From JAJPHF01 sp035293805 (GTDB lineage: Bacteria; Chloroflexota; UBA6077; JAJPHF01), in NCBI GenBank assembly GCA_035293805.1, contig DATGMD010000029.1, positions 8,046 to 72,045 of the forward strand: a DNA stretch of 64,000 nt. The letters run 5' to 3'. The notes beneath the pieces are model-generated. The model was not told the origin of the DNA, did not search any database, and worked only from the letters and a program-made list of their open reading frames with translations. The translations under genes and the position numbers were made by a program. Positions within the stretch are counted from its first letter, which is position 1, and each line of letters begins with the position of its first letter. Positions 35,371 to 43,225 of the stretch are shown here, in pieces.

Positions 35371-35970
35371 GTGCGAGACGCTGACCCGGCGCGGGCGGTT
35401 GAGACCGCGCGCGCTCGCGCCGACACGTATCGGCTCCTGGGCCGGCTGTGCCTGGCGGAGATCGACGCGCCGCTGCTCGCGGCGCTGCGGCACACGCCCG
35501 AATTCGGGACGGCGCTCGCGGGCGACACGACGGCACTGCTGCCCCCGCTCCGTGCCGAGTACGCGCGCCTCTTCCTGCTGAACGCGCCGCCCTACGAGTC
35601 GCTCTTCGTAGACGAGCGGATGCTGCTGAACACCGCGGCGACGGTCGCGGTGGTGGCGGCGTACCGCGACGCAGGCTACAGCCCGGCCGGCCAGGTGGGC
35701 GCCCCCGACCACGTGGGGCTGGAGCTGGCGTTTCTTGGGCACCTCGCGGGGATGGAGGCCGACGCGTGGGCGCGGGATGATGCGACGGGCACAGCCGCTA
35801 GCCGAGCACGCCAGCGCGCTTTTCTGACCGCGCACCTGGGGCGCTGGGCGCCGATCTGGGCTACGGCGGTCGGCTGGCTGGCCCGGGAGCCGTTCTACGC
35901 CGCGCTCGGCAGCGTCGTGGCGGAGTACGTGCTGGCCGAGACCGACGCGGCGCTCGCGGCGGCGTGCTGA
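35371..35970 (+). CDS. TorD/DmsD-family molybdoenzyme chaperone
   Basis: 199 residues from a GTG with GGAGG upstream. All-helical sequence with the family motif GAPDHVGLELAFLGHLAGME (the P-DH-x3-EL core) and LRAEYARLFLL before it. TorD/DmsD proteins bind the N-terminus of molybdopterin apoenzymes, protect them until the cofactor is inserted and, for Tat substrates, delay export. It closes the locus that holds the FeS/NrfD fusion and the catalytic subunit. Because that subunit shows no twin-arginine signal, a folding/insertion role is more likely than export proofreading. Confidence 0.88.
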   Translation: MRDADPARAVETARARADTYRLLGRLCLAEIDAPLLAALRHTPEFGTALAGDTTALLPPLRAEYARLFLLNAPPYESLFVDERMLLNTAATVAVVAAYRDAGYSPAGQVGAPDHVGLELAFLGHLAGMEADAWARDDATGTAASRARQRAFLTAHLGRWAPIWATAVGWLAREPFYAALGSVVAEYVLAETDAALAAAC

Positions 35971-36132
35971 GGGTCCGGGCGCATTCGTGAGGTAGTTCAT
36001 CCGGAAGGCGTGAGCGGCGTCACGGTACGGGCGGCTGCGGGGGAGTATTGTTGTAACGTCAGGTGCGGGTCGCTCGGCGAGAGCGCGGCCGAACCGGACG
36101 CTACAGGTGATTACTCAAGATAGGAGACGACC

Positions 36133-36267
36133 ATGTACCGGATCATCCCCGAGCTGCTAACCGCGCCGCCGATCTTCCCCCCGCGGCCCGAGCCGCTGAG
36201 CGCGCTGGCCAGCGCGGCGCCGAGCGCGCCGCTGACCGAGGTCGTGACCCCGCCGGCTGCTCAGTAG
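36133..36267 (+). CDS. Small Pro/Ala-rich 44-residue ORF
   Basis: 44 codons starting at an ATG with a strong TAGGAG site 7 nt upstream. The peptide begins MYRIIPELLTAPPIFPPRPE and continues Ala/Ser/Pro-rich to TPPAAQ. No membrane helix or cysteine. A perfect 40-nt palindrome 20 nt after the stop would end the transcript. The ribosome-binding site plus terminator suggest a real small gene, but there is no family match and chance is possible at this GC content. Confidence 0.45.
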   Translation: MYRIIPELLTAPPIFPPRPEPLSALASAAPSAPLTEVVTPPAAQ

Positions 36268-36287
36268 CTCCAGGGCAGTCGCGGCAG

Positions 36288-36327
36288 GCCGCCCGCGAGA
36301 CCGAGCGCGCTCGGTCTCGCGGGCGGC
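36288..36327 (+). terminator. Perfect 40-nt palindrome after the small ORF
   Basis: Two 20-nt complementary arms with no intervening base, centred at 36307/36308 (core GACCGAGCGCGCTCGGTC). Likely intrinsic terminator; no T tract. Confidence 0.7.
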
Positions 36328-36373
36328 GCCGTGTCATATCGGATCCCACCCGGGGGTTCGCCTACGGGGGCGC

Positions 36374-36409
36374 GCCCTCACCCCGACCCTCTCCCAGGGG
36401 GAGAGGGGG
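36374..36409. repeat. CCCTCACCCC palindromic element, copy 4
   Basis: GCCCTCACCCCGACCC followed by CTCTCCCAGGGGGAGAG. It lies just after the 166-residue minus-strand gene's stop, between converging units. Confidence 0.8.
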
Positions 36410-36437
36410 TAAGGGAACTCCAGCGGCGGATTCGATA

Positions 36438-36938
36438 TCAGCCGCCGGGCGTCGAGGGAGCGGCGGCCGCGGCCTCGGCCCGCAGCGCGACCAGCTCGGC
36501 GCGCAGCGTCTCGGCGCGCACGCGCCACGCGATCCAGAGCGGCGCCGCATGGGGATAGGCGGCTTCCCAGCCGCGATAAACGCCGATCCAGGTGTCCGCC
36601 TCGGCGGCCAAGAGATCGAGCAGGCGCGGGAGCAGCCCGGCGGGGCCGGCGGCGACGAACAGATGCTCCAGCATGATGCGGCGGTCGAGCGCGGGCAGCG
36701 GGAAGCCGAGCGCCGCGCCGAGACGGCTCAGATCGGCGCGGCTGAGGTAGAGGCCGGCACGGGCTGGCGTCAGCAGCCGCCGGATGACGTGACGCAGCCG
36801 GGGCGCGTCGCCGGGCGCGCCGTCCGTCGCGGGGCCGGGCGGGGTGTCGGCATCGTCGGCGGCCGGGCTGGCCGGCTGGGCCGGGTCCGGCTCGGGACCA
36901 TCGGTCGCCCCTGCGGCCGGGGAGCCCTCGGGACTCAT
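36438..36938 (-). CDS. Protein of unknown function coupled to the NIF3-like gene
   Basis: 166 residues. The first 45 are an Ala/Pro/Asp-rich disordered segment; the rest is helical (DAPRLRHVIRRLLTPARAGLYLSRADLSRLGAALGF and GWEAAYPHAAPLWIAWRVRAE). Its ATG overlaps the stop of the NIF3-like gene as ATGA, so it is translated by coupling. The fold resembles small helical chaperone-like or regulatory domains but no family is recognised. Cytoplasmic by lack of a signal. Confidence 0.65.
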   Translation of the reverse strand: MSPEGSPAAGATDGPEPDPAQPASPAADDADTPPGPATDGAPGDAPRLRHVIRRLLTPARAGLYLSRADLSRLGAALGFPLPALDRRIMLEHLFVAAGPAGLLPRLLDLLAAEADTWIGVYRGWEAAYPHAAPLWIAWRVRAETLRAELVALRAEAAAAAPSTPGG

Positions 36939-37888
36939 GGTCGCCCGGCCGCGGCCGCGTTCGTCGCGGCGACCTCTTCAGGGAACTCCTCTACGTCGAT
37001 GGCGCCGCCCATGCACTTCACCTCGAGGCCCCGCGCGCGGAGCGCGCGGACGAACGGCGTGAAGCCGTAGGAATCGCCCGCGTAGTGGCCGGTGAGGATC
37101 AGGTTGCCCTCGGGGTCTTGCTTCAAGCGCTCCAGGTCCTCGAACGTCGCGTGCAGGGCCATGACCGTCGGGATGCCATGACGCCAGTAGAAGCGCACGA
37201 TATCGTGCTCGGGCGCCGAGAGGCAGCCGTGGACGAAGGCGGCGCGGCCGGCGGGGGCGGCCGGATCGCCGATGGCCAGCTCGAGCGGGATCTGGTAGTG
37301 GCGCGCGGCGATGCGGGTCTCGGGTAGCTCGTACATCGCCGCCACGAGGTCGCCCAGGGTGGCGTTGGGGTTGGCGGCGAGCGTGCGGTCGAGCTGGGCC
37401 TGGCCGATCTGGCGACCCAGCTCGTCGCAGGCATTGTGGATGTTCAGGAAGGCGAGGCCGAGCATCCGCGCGGCGTCGACCTCCAGGAACGTCTGGTTCG
37501 GGCTCTCGTAGTAGATCGAGCGCAGGCGGCGGTTCCGCAGGCGGCGCACGGTGCGCTCCAGACTCGGGCCGAACTCGGCGCGGGCGTCGGCCTCGGACAG
37601 CCCGAAGCGCGTGACCAAGGGATAGTGCTCGCGGTAGACCTGGCCCTGATCGAGCAGCGTCGCGCACGGATGGTGGCCGATCACGGCATCGTAGCCAAGC
37701 TGCTTGGCAAGGACTAGCAAGCCGACGTTCACGTCGAGCGCGAAGATCACGCGCCGGAGGTCCGCGCCCGGCACGTGGATGCCCGAGTCGAGCGGCGCCT
37801 CGGCGAGGCCGGCCAGGTCCGTCGCCAGCTGCATCAGGTCGTCGGCGGTCACGCCGGCCGCGCCGGGCCGCCCCGTATCGTTCGTCAC
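36935..37888 (-). CDS. NIF3-like putative dinuclear-metal protein
   Basis: 317 residues from the GTG at 37888, 7 nt after AGGAG; the ATG at 37894 is only one base from that site and is the alternative. It resembles the NIF3/YbgI group: RRVIFALDVNVGLLVLAKQLGYD followed by the metal-ligand-like IGHHPCATLLDQG, then later HGCLSAPEHDIV and LILTGHYAGDSYGF. These His/Asp residues could form a two-metal site. NIF3 proteins are widespread hydrolase-like proteins with no fixed substrate. It overlaps the following gene by 4 nt (ATGA). Confidence 0.7.
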   Translation of the reverse strand: MTNDTGRPGAAGVTADDLMQLATDLAGLAEAPLDSGIHVPGADLRRVIFALDVNVGLLVLAKQLGYDAVIGHHPCATLLDQGQVYREHYPLVTRFGLSEADARAEFGPSLERTVRRLRNRRLRSIYYESPNQTFLEVDAARMLGLAFLNIHNACDELGRQIGQAQLDRTLAANPNATLGDLVAAMYELPETRIAARHYQIPLELAIGDPAAPAGRAAFVHGCLSAPEHDIVRFYWRHGIPTVMALHATFEDLERLKQDPEGNLILTGHYAGDSYGFTPFVRALRARGLEVKCMGGAIDVEEFPEEVAATNAAAAGRP

Positions 37889-38063
37889 GCTCATTCTCCT
37901 GTCCGGCGCAGGCGGGGCGCGCGCGTTCGACGCGCCGGGCGCCGCCTGCGAGCCGGCGTATTGTAACCTGTTGGCGGGTCGGGGCTGGCGAGGCAAACGC
38001 GGCCTTCGCTACGCGGTTGACCGCCTCGGTCGCTAGCACTCGTGCGGGCTGTGCGCGAGCGCT

Positions 38064-38582
38064 TCAGGAGAGCGGCGGGGCCAGCTCGGGGCAGTACAGC
38101 CTGGATGGGAGGCGCTGGGCGGCGACGAGCGCCAATAGCTCGGCCAGGCCGTGCTCGGCCCGCGCGGCATCATCGGGCCGCAGGGTGGTGCGCTTTAGCT
38201 CGGCGAACTCGTCCTCGTCCAGCACGAGGTGGCGGCCATCAGGGTGGACGAAGACGTCGAGCGCCAGGTCGACGTAGGCTAGCTCCCCGTCGCGCAGCAC
38301 GGGCGGCATACCGATGTTGCAGTACCAGCCCTTGAGCTGGCCCTCCTGACCGTAGATCTGGAACACGTTGTACCAGCGGCCGAAGTAGTACCACTCCAGA
38401 AACAGGTCGCCGCGCTCGAGGACGACGTAGCCCAGGTCGCGGTGCAGCGCGTTGAACAGGCCGGCGAGCAGCACGTGGTTGGGGGTCTGCTCCAGCAGGC
38501 GACCGGTCCAGGCGAACACGGTGGAACCATCGTAGCGCTGCTTGAGCACGCGCAGGGCTGGGCTCGCCGGGGCGTCGGGCAT
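38064..38582 (-). CDS. DUF402 family protein
   Basis: 172 residues. It carries the DUF402 core: an N-terminal strand set, RGDLFLEWYYFGRWYNVFQIY, GQLKGWYCNIGMPP and LAYVDLALDVFVHPDG, with an acidic end (VLDEDEFAEL). The conserved Tyr/Trp and Asp residues form the metal-dependent phosphohydrolase site in characterised relatives (nucleoside di/triphosphatase Ntdp, FomD). A house-cleaning or nucleotide-phosphatase role is the best guess. Divergent from the cupredoxin gene. Confidence 0.88.
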   Translation of the reverse strand: MPDAPASPALRVLKQRYDGSTVFAWTGRLLEQTPNHVLLAGLFNALHRDLGYVVLERGDLFLEWYYFGRWYNVFQIYGQEGQLKGWYCNIGMPPVLRDGELAYVDLALDVFVHPDGRHLVLDEDEFAELKRTTLRPDDAARAEHGLAELLALVAAQRLPSRLYCPELAPPLS

Positions 38583-38745
38583 TCGTTGCTCCTACTCCGT
38601 GGCTATCCTATCATCGTCGCAGCGTGGGGGCCAGTCCGCTGCTACGCGCGAATCGCCGAGCGTTGTGAACCCATCACAGCCGGCGATTCGCCGCGGACGA
38701 GGTGCTAGGCTGTCAACTGGCAGCCTGGCAGTGGGAGCAAGACGC

Positions 38746-39786
38746 ATGGGCGCGCGCTGGCGGCAGTGCGGCACGCGGGTGATCGCGGCGGCGATGGCGG
38801 CGGCGCTCGTCGCGGCGTGGGGGGCGCTGCCCGCGCGGGGTCAGGACAGCGGGAATCACTGGGACGTGCTGGCCGGGCGCGAGACGGACGACCATGCGAT
38901 CCAGGGCCAGGCGTTCTTCCCCATGGTGATCACGGTCGCCGCTGGCGATACCGTGCGCTGGGCGCTCGGCGGCCAGTACTCGCACACGGTCACGTTCCTC
39001 TCGCGCCAGCCCGGGCCGATCAGCCCGCTGGTCACGCCCGACGGGCGCTCGGTGGTCAACCCGCTGCTCGAGTACGCGCAGGGCGGCACCACCTACGACG
39101 GCACGCGCTACACGAACTCCGGCATCCTCAGCCCGCGCGCCAGCACCTATGAGCTGACCTTCTCCACGCCGGGGGTATACCCTTACGTCTGTCTGCTGCA
39201 CCGGGGGATGGAAGGGACGGTCGTCGTGGTGCCGACGAGCAGCCAGCCGCCGATGACCCCGGCCGAGTACACGGCGCTGGGCGAGCGCGAGTGGAGCGTG
39301 GTGCGGGAGCGGGGCGAGGGGCTGGCACAAAGCGCGCCGGTGGTGACGGAGCCAGTGCCGGGCGCGACCAACTATTACATCAGCTCGGGGTTCGGCGCCA
39401 ACGAGGCGAGCGTCTTGCGGTTCCTGCCGCAAGAGCTGGTAATCCACGTGGGCGACACGGTGACCTGGGTGCAGTCCGACCCGCAGGAGATGCACACGGT
39501 GACCTTCGGCGACGACACGGCTCCGACGTCGCTGACCACCACCGAAACGGCGGTGCTGGGGCCGCCCGTCACGGTGCTCGATCCCCAGGCGACCCAGCCG
39601 CAGGGGGGGCCCGTCCACCGCGGCGTAGGCTACTACAACTCGGGGATCATGCAGCCGTTCGCGCGCTACACGCTGACGTTCCTGCAGCCGGGCACCTATA
39701 GCTACGTCTGCCTGCGCCACGCGAGCCTCGGGCAGGTCGGAACGATCGTGGTGCAGCCGCAGGAGGCCAGCCCCGGCGGCAGCTGA
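38746..39786 (+). CDS. Secreted double-cupredoxin (plastocyanin-like) protein
   Basis: 346 residues from the ATG at 38746 (GGGAG upstream). The signal peptide ends near PARGQD. There are two plastocyanin/azurin-type domains. The first has the type-1 copper ligands: His in GQYSHTVTF and Cys/His/Met in VCLLHRGMEG. The second has His in EMHTVTFG and VCLRHASLGQ, in which Leu replaces the axial Met. The two domains share a surrounding pattern (YYNSGI / YTNSGIL), so they arose by duplication. The protein probably carries electrons outside the membrane, with two sites of different potential. It is upstream of the DtxR regulator, which could be linked to metal supply, though DtxR proteins usually sense iron or manganese. 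Confidence 0.88.
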   Translation: MGARWRQCGTRVIAAAMAAALVAAWGALPARGQDSGNHWDVLAGRETDDHAIQGQAFFPMVITVAAGDTVRWALGGQYSHTVTFLSRQPGPISPLVTPDGRSVVNPLLEYAQGGTTYDGTRYTNSGILSPRASTYELTFSTPGVYPYVCLLHRGMEGTVVVVPTSSQPPMTPAEYTALGEREWSVVRERGEGLAQSAPVVTEPVPGATNYYISSGFGANEASVLRFLPQELVIHVGDTVTWVQSDPQEMHTVTFGDDTAPTSLTTTETAVLGPPVTVLDPQATQPQGGPVHRGVGYYNSGIMQPFARYTLTFLQPGTYSYVCLRHASLGQVGTIVVQPQEASPGGS

Positions 39787-39894
39787 CCGAGCGCCGCGGG
39801 GGAGGCCGGGGCAGGCGCTGGCCGCGGCCGTAGCTGCGCACGCGGGCCGCTGTGAGGGCAGGGCCGGGCGGGGTCGCAGACGGCGCTCCGGGCG

Positions 39895-39923
39895 TTGTCA
39901 GCGCGCGGTCGGGATCGTAGAAT
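39895..39923 (+). promoter_or_regulatory. Sigma-70-type promoter of the DtxR-family gene
   Basis: TTGTCA (39895-39900), exactly 17 nt, then TAGAAT (39918-39923). It lies 62 nt before the TTG start codon. Confidence 0.65.
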
Positions 39924-39985
39924 GTGGTGGGCTCCGCCGCGCCGCCCCACGTGCGCGGAAGCGGCCCCAGCGAGGAGAATCCGCC

Positions 39986-40660
39986 TTGGCGCTGAAGCCG
40001 ACTCCCACCGTGGAAGACTATCTCCAGCTCATTCATCACATGACGGGCGAGGGCCAGCCGGTCATCGGCAGCCACTTGGCCGAGAAGATGGGCGTGGCGG
40101 TGGCGACCACTTTCGCCGCCGTGCAGCGCATGCACAAGGCCGGCTACGTCGAGATGAACGAGCACAAAGAGATCCTGCTGACCAAGAGTGGGAAGGAAGC
40201 GGCCGAAACGGTGATCCGGCGGCACGCACTCGCCGAGCGCCTGCTGGTGGACATCCTGCACCTGCCGTGGCACGAGGCGCACGAAGAGGCGCACAACTTC
40301 GAGCACGTCATCTCGCCGCGGGTCGAGAAGCAGCTGATGGAGCTGCTGGACAGCCCTACGACCTGCCCCCACGGGAACCCGATTCCTGGCCAGGGCGCGC
40401 CGAGCCTCAAGGACGCGGTGCGCCTCGCTACCGTGCGCGAGGGCGAGCGGGCAATTGTCGTCCGCGTGCAGGAAGATGCGGAGAACGAGCCCAACCTGCT
40501 GGAATACCTGCAGCGGCACGGGCTGGTGCCGGGCGGCGAGCTAGAGGTGGTGGGCGTGCAGGAGTGGAATAGCATGCTGCTGCTGCGCCACGGCGACGAG
40601 GAGTTCCCCCTCGGGCTGCCGGCGGCGCAGAAGGTGTGGGTGCGCCGCCAACCGGCGTAG
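39986..40660 (+). CDS. DtxR/MntR-family metal-dependent regulator
   Basis: 224 residues from a TTG start 8 nt after GAGGAG. The N-terminal winged helix (TVEDYLQLIHHMTGEGQPVIG, GVAVATTFAAVQRMHKAGYV) is followed by the metal-binding dimer domain with RRHALAERLLVDILHLPW and HEEAHNFEHVIS, in which His replaces the Cys of DtxR's primary site. The C-terminal SH3/FeoA-like domain starts at DAVRLATVREGERAIVV. Such proteins repress iron or manganese uptake genes when metal is bound. A clear promoter precedes the gene. Confidence 0.92.
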   Translation: MALKPTPTVEDYLQLIHHMTGEGQPVIGSHLAEKMGVAVATTFAAVQRMHKAGYVEMNEHKEILLTKSGKEAAETVIRRHALAERLLVDILHLPWHEAHEEAHNFEHVISPRVEKQLMELLDSPTTCPHGNPIPGQGAPSLKDAVRLATVREGERAIVVRVQEDAENEPNLLEYLQRHGLVPGGELEVVGVQEWNSMLLLRHGDEEFPLGLPAAQKVWVRRQPA

Positions 40661-40988
40661 CGCTCGGCCCCTGCCTCCGCCGCCTGTCGTCCCGCCGCGG
40701 TGCGCGGCACTACCCCGGCCAGGCCCGTTGGTTGCTGCTAGCGGCCTAGCGCTCGCTACTAGCGCAAGACCTCCTGTCTTGGCCGGATCTGCCGGCTAGT
40801 CCCACCCGTCACGGGGTAACCGCGTTGCTGGCTACGCGCTGTCCCGCCGGGGCTCAGAGCGGACGAGGGCAGAACGTCGCCGGCACCCTGTTCCTTGGGA
40901 CAGGCTCGCCAACGCGGAGATAAGGGGCCAGCGCCAGACAGGCCGGGCGCAGACAGCTCGCTGGCTGTCCGCGCCCGGCCCATTGCGC
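40661..40988. other. 328-nt spacer with several short hairpins
   Basis: No gene recognised. It contains CAAGAC-ctcct-GTCTTG (about 40765-40781), CCGG-atctg-CCGG (about 40783-40795), CGCG...CGCG around 40820-40838, CCTGT-TCCTTGGG-ACAGG (about 40887-40904) and the strong hairpin at 40941-40980. This density of dyads could mark a structured RNA or just terminators of the two converging genes. No known riboswitch, 6S RNA or tmRNA pattern was recognised. Confidence 0.4.
40941..40980 (-). terminator. Hairpin after the FN3-domain gene
   Basis: GGCCGGGCGC-a-GACAGC pairs with GCTGTC-c-GCGCCCGGCC around a 6-nt loop, one mismatch. It starts 9 nt after the minus-strand stop codon at 40989. Confidence 0.75.
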
Positions 40989-43046
40989 CTATGTGAACGT
41001 GACCGTGACGGGCGCGGGCAGCGGTTGGCCGTTGATGGTGATGGTGAATGTAGCCGGCCCCGGCGCGTTAGCGCGAACGAAGAACGTTGCTATCCCTCCA
41101 GGCCCACTGGTCGCCACCGGCGTTTGAACGACACCCGTCCCGCCGGACGGGGCGATGTTCACCGGCGCACCGACTACCGGCTGACCGTTCATGTCGAGGA
41201 CTGTCACGTTGATCTGCATGCCCTGAGCGGCTGGCGCCGTGGGGGCCGACGGGGCCGCTGTCGAGCGGCTGGCACACGGCTGCCCTGGTGCGGTGCAGTT
41301 GCCGACGCCGGGCACGCCGATAGGATAGCCGACGCCGGTGCCGGTAAGCGGCGCGATGTTGGAGAGCAGCTCGGGCCCGTTGCTGACCTGGGCATGCACC
41401 TGGAAGACGTAGGATGCGCCCGGCTGGCTGAGCGGGACCTGAACGGTCGTCGTGTTACCGGCGGACTGAAGCTGGGTGAGCGGCTGGCCGTTCACCCCCT
41501 GCCAGATCGTGTACGAGATAGCGCCGGGTGCCGGCGTCCAGCTCAGAGTGGCTGTGGACCCGTTGGGTATCGCCGTCAGCTGGAACGATCCAGCGCCAAA
41601 CCCGCCGTAGCACCCCTGTGGCGGGTAGGCGCCCGGCGGGTATCCCTGCGGCGGGAAGCCGAACGGGCTGGGCGCCCCGAACGGGTTGGGCACGCCCATC
41701 TGGCCCGGGAAGCCGTAGGGACCGGGCGCGCCGTACGGTAGGCCGGGCGCGCCATACGGGCCGGAGATGCCGAACGGCCCCTCGGGCGGACAACCCACGC
41801 CCGGCGCGCCCGGATAGACGCCGCCCGGGAAGGCCGCAGGGTTCACTCCTGGCGGCGGGCAGATGGGCGGGCCAAACGGGACCGGCGTGCAGTACGGCGA
41901 CAGGGTGGGCGTCGGGATCGGCGTCGCCGTGGGCGCCCCCGCGGTGGAGACGGGCGCGGACGGGGTGCCGCGGCGGCCGAACGAGTCGATCGGCACCACG
42001 GACAGGCTGTAGCCGATGCGCGGGTCGAGCCCGCCTACCTGCGCCCGCGTGGCGCTGCCGGGCACGTCGCGGATGGGTCGCTGACTGCCGTCGGCCTCGT
42101 TCACCACGATCTGATAGCTGGTCACCATCGCCGGTGGCGCGGCCCACTGCAGGAAGATCGAGCCGTCTATCGGGTTGAGGGACGCCGTGACGTTCGTGGG
42201 CGCCGGGATGGAGCCGGTCGGCGAGGGCGCCACGGTCGCCGTGACGAGCGGCACGGTGGGCAGGCCGGCCTGGGCGGCGCCCGCCTGGGCGCCGGCCGCC
42301 TGAGCGCTAGGCGTGCCCGCGGTGGGCGTCATCACTGGCACGGTCGGGAACACTAGTGTGGCGCTCGTGGCGGCCGCGCTGGTCGCGGTCCCGGTGGCGG
42401 CCGCGGTCGGCGTGGTGGCGGGCGTCGTGGCGACGGCCGCCGGGGCGGTCGGGGCGGCGGCGCCGGCGACGACCACACTGCGCGCCGTGCCGGTCCAGCC
42501 GCAGTTGCCGTGCACCTGCACGTAGAGCACGTGCGGGCCGGGCGTCGTGCTGGTGCTGTCCCAGGCGAGCGTGAAGCCCGAGGCAGTGAACCGCGGGTCG
42601 CCGAGCAGCTCGGCGATATCCGGGCGGTCGATGCCATAGGTCGCGCTGACGGGTACGCCGCCCTGATCGGGGTCGGCGTCGAGCGACACGCGCACCTCGT
42701 CGATGCCGGTGCCCTCGGTGGAGTTGATGTCGGCGGCCCAGCCGGTGATGGTCAGCGGCCCGGCGGGGACCGTCGCCCCTTCCGCCGGGCTCTCCACGAT
42801 GCCGCGCACGTCGCAGTCGGCGCTGGGCTCCGCGCCCTCTTCGTCCTGGGTCACCGGTCGCCAGATGCCGGCGGGCGGCACCGTGCGCGCCGCTGCCCGG
42901 CTGCCGGGTATGAGCGAGAACGGTCGAGCCGCCGCGTCCCCGACCGCGCTGGCCACGCCGGGCGCCTGCCCGCCGAGGCCGCTCGCGAGCACTGCTGCCA
43001 GCAGCAGGAGGCTGAGCAGCCGCGCGGTGGGTCGGTGTCTCCTCAC
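40989..43046 (-). CDS. Secreted Big/FN3 multidomain surface protein
   Basis: 685 residues from the GTG at 43046, which has AAGGAGG 7-8 nt upstream; the frame is open to 43193 without a better site. Signal peptide (LLSLLLLAAVLASGLGG). Domains in order: a Big-type module (RGIVESPAEGATVPAGPLTI ... ITGWAADINST), a Thr/Ala-rich linker, one fibronectin III domain (NVTASLNPIDGSIFLQWAAP), a Gly/Pro/Tyr/Phe-rich tract of about 95 residues (389-485), a second FN3 domain (TAIPNGSTATLSWTPAPGAIS), and a C-terminal invasin/Big_1-like module (MQINVTVLDMNGQPVVGAPV). No catalytic motif, so adhesion or matrix structure is likely. A good terminator follows. Confidence 0.85.
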   Translation of the reverse strand: MRRHRPTARLLSLLLLAAVLASGLGGQAPGVASAVGDAAARPFSLIPGSRAAARTVPPAGIWRPVTQDEEGAEPSADCDVRGIVESPAEGATVPAGPLTITGWAADINSTEGTGIDEVRVSLDADPDQGGVPVSATYGIDRPDIAELLGDPRFTASGFTLAWDSTSTTPGPHVLYVQVHGNCGWTGTARSVVVAGAAAPTAPAAVATTPATTPTAAATGTATSAAATSATLVFPTVPVMTPTAGTPSAQAAGAQAGAAQAGLPTVPLVTATVAPSPTGSIPAPTNVTASLNPIDGSIFLQWAAPPAMVTSYQIVVNEADGSQRPIRDVPGSATRAQVGGLDPRIGYSLSVVPIDSFGRRGTPSAPVSTAGAPTATPIPTPTLSPYCTPVPFGPPICPPPGVNPAAFPGGVYPGAPGVGCPPEGPFGISGPYGAPGLPYGAPGPYGFPGQMGVPNPFGAPSPFGFPPQGYPPGAYPPQGCYGGFGAGSFQLTAIPNGSTATLSWTPAPGAISYTIWQGVNGQPLTQLQSAGNTTTVQVPLSQPGASYVFQVHAQVSNGPELLSNIAPLTGTGVGYPIGVPGVGNCTAPGQPCASRSTAAPSAPTAPAAQGMQINVTVLDMNGQPVVGAPVNIAPSGGTGVVQTPVATSGPGGIATFFVRANAPGPATFTITINGQPLPAPVTVTFT

Positions 43047-43225
43047 GATGTCCCCTCCTTGGTCCCTTGGGGCGAAAGCACGTCGCGCCGACCGGCTAGC
43101 GCCGCTCGGCGCGCTCCTTCGACCACGCGCCCGGGGCGTTCGGGGCTGCGCAACCCCAGCGCCCAAGACACGCCATTGTAGCGGGGTCGCCATTAATAAG
43201 GGAAGGATTAGGTGTCTCGGTCATG

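Noticed and set aside
37888..37894. ATG at 37894 as start of the NIF3-like gene
   Set aside because: AGGAG lies one base before this ATG, too close; the GTG six bases on has ideal spacing. Kept as an alternative only.
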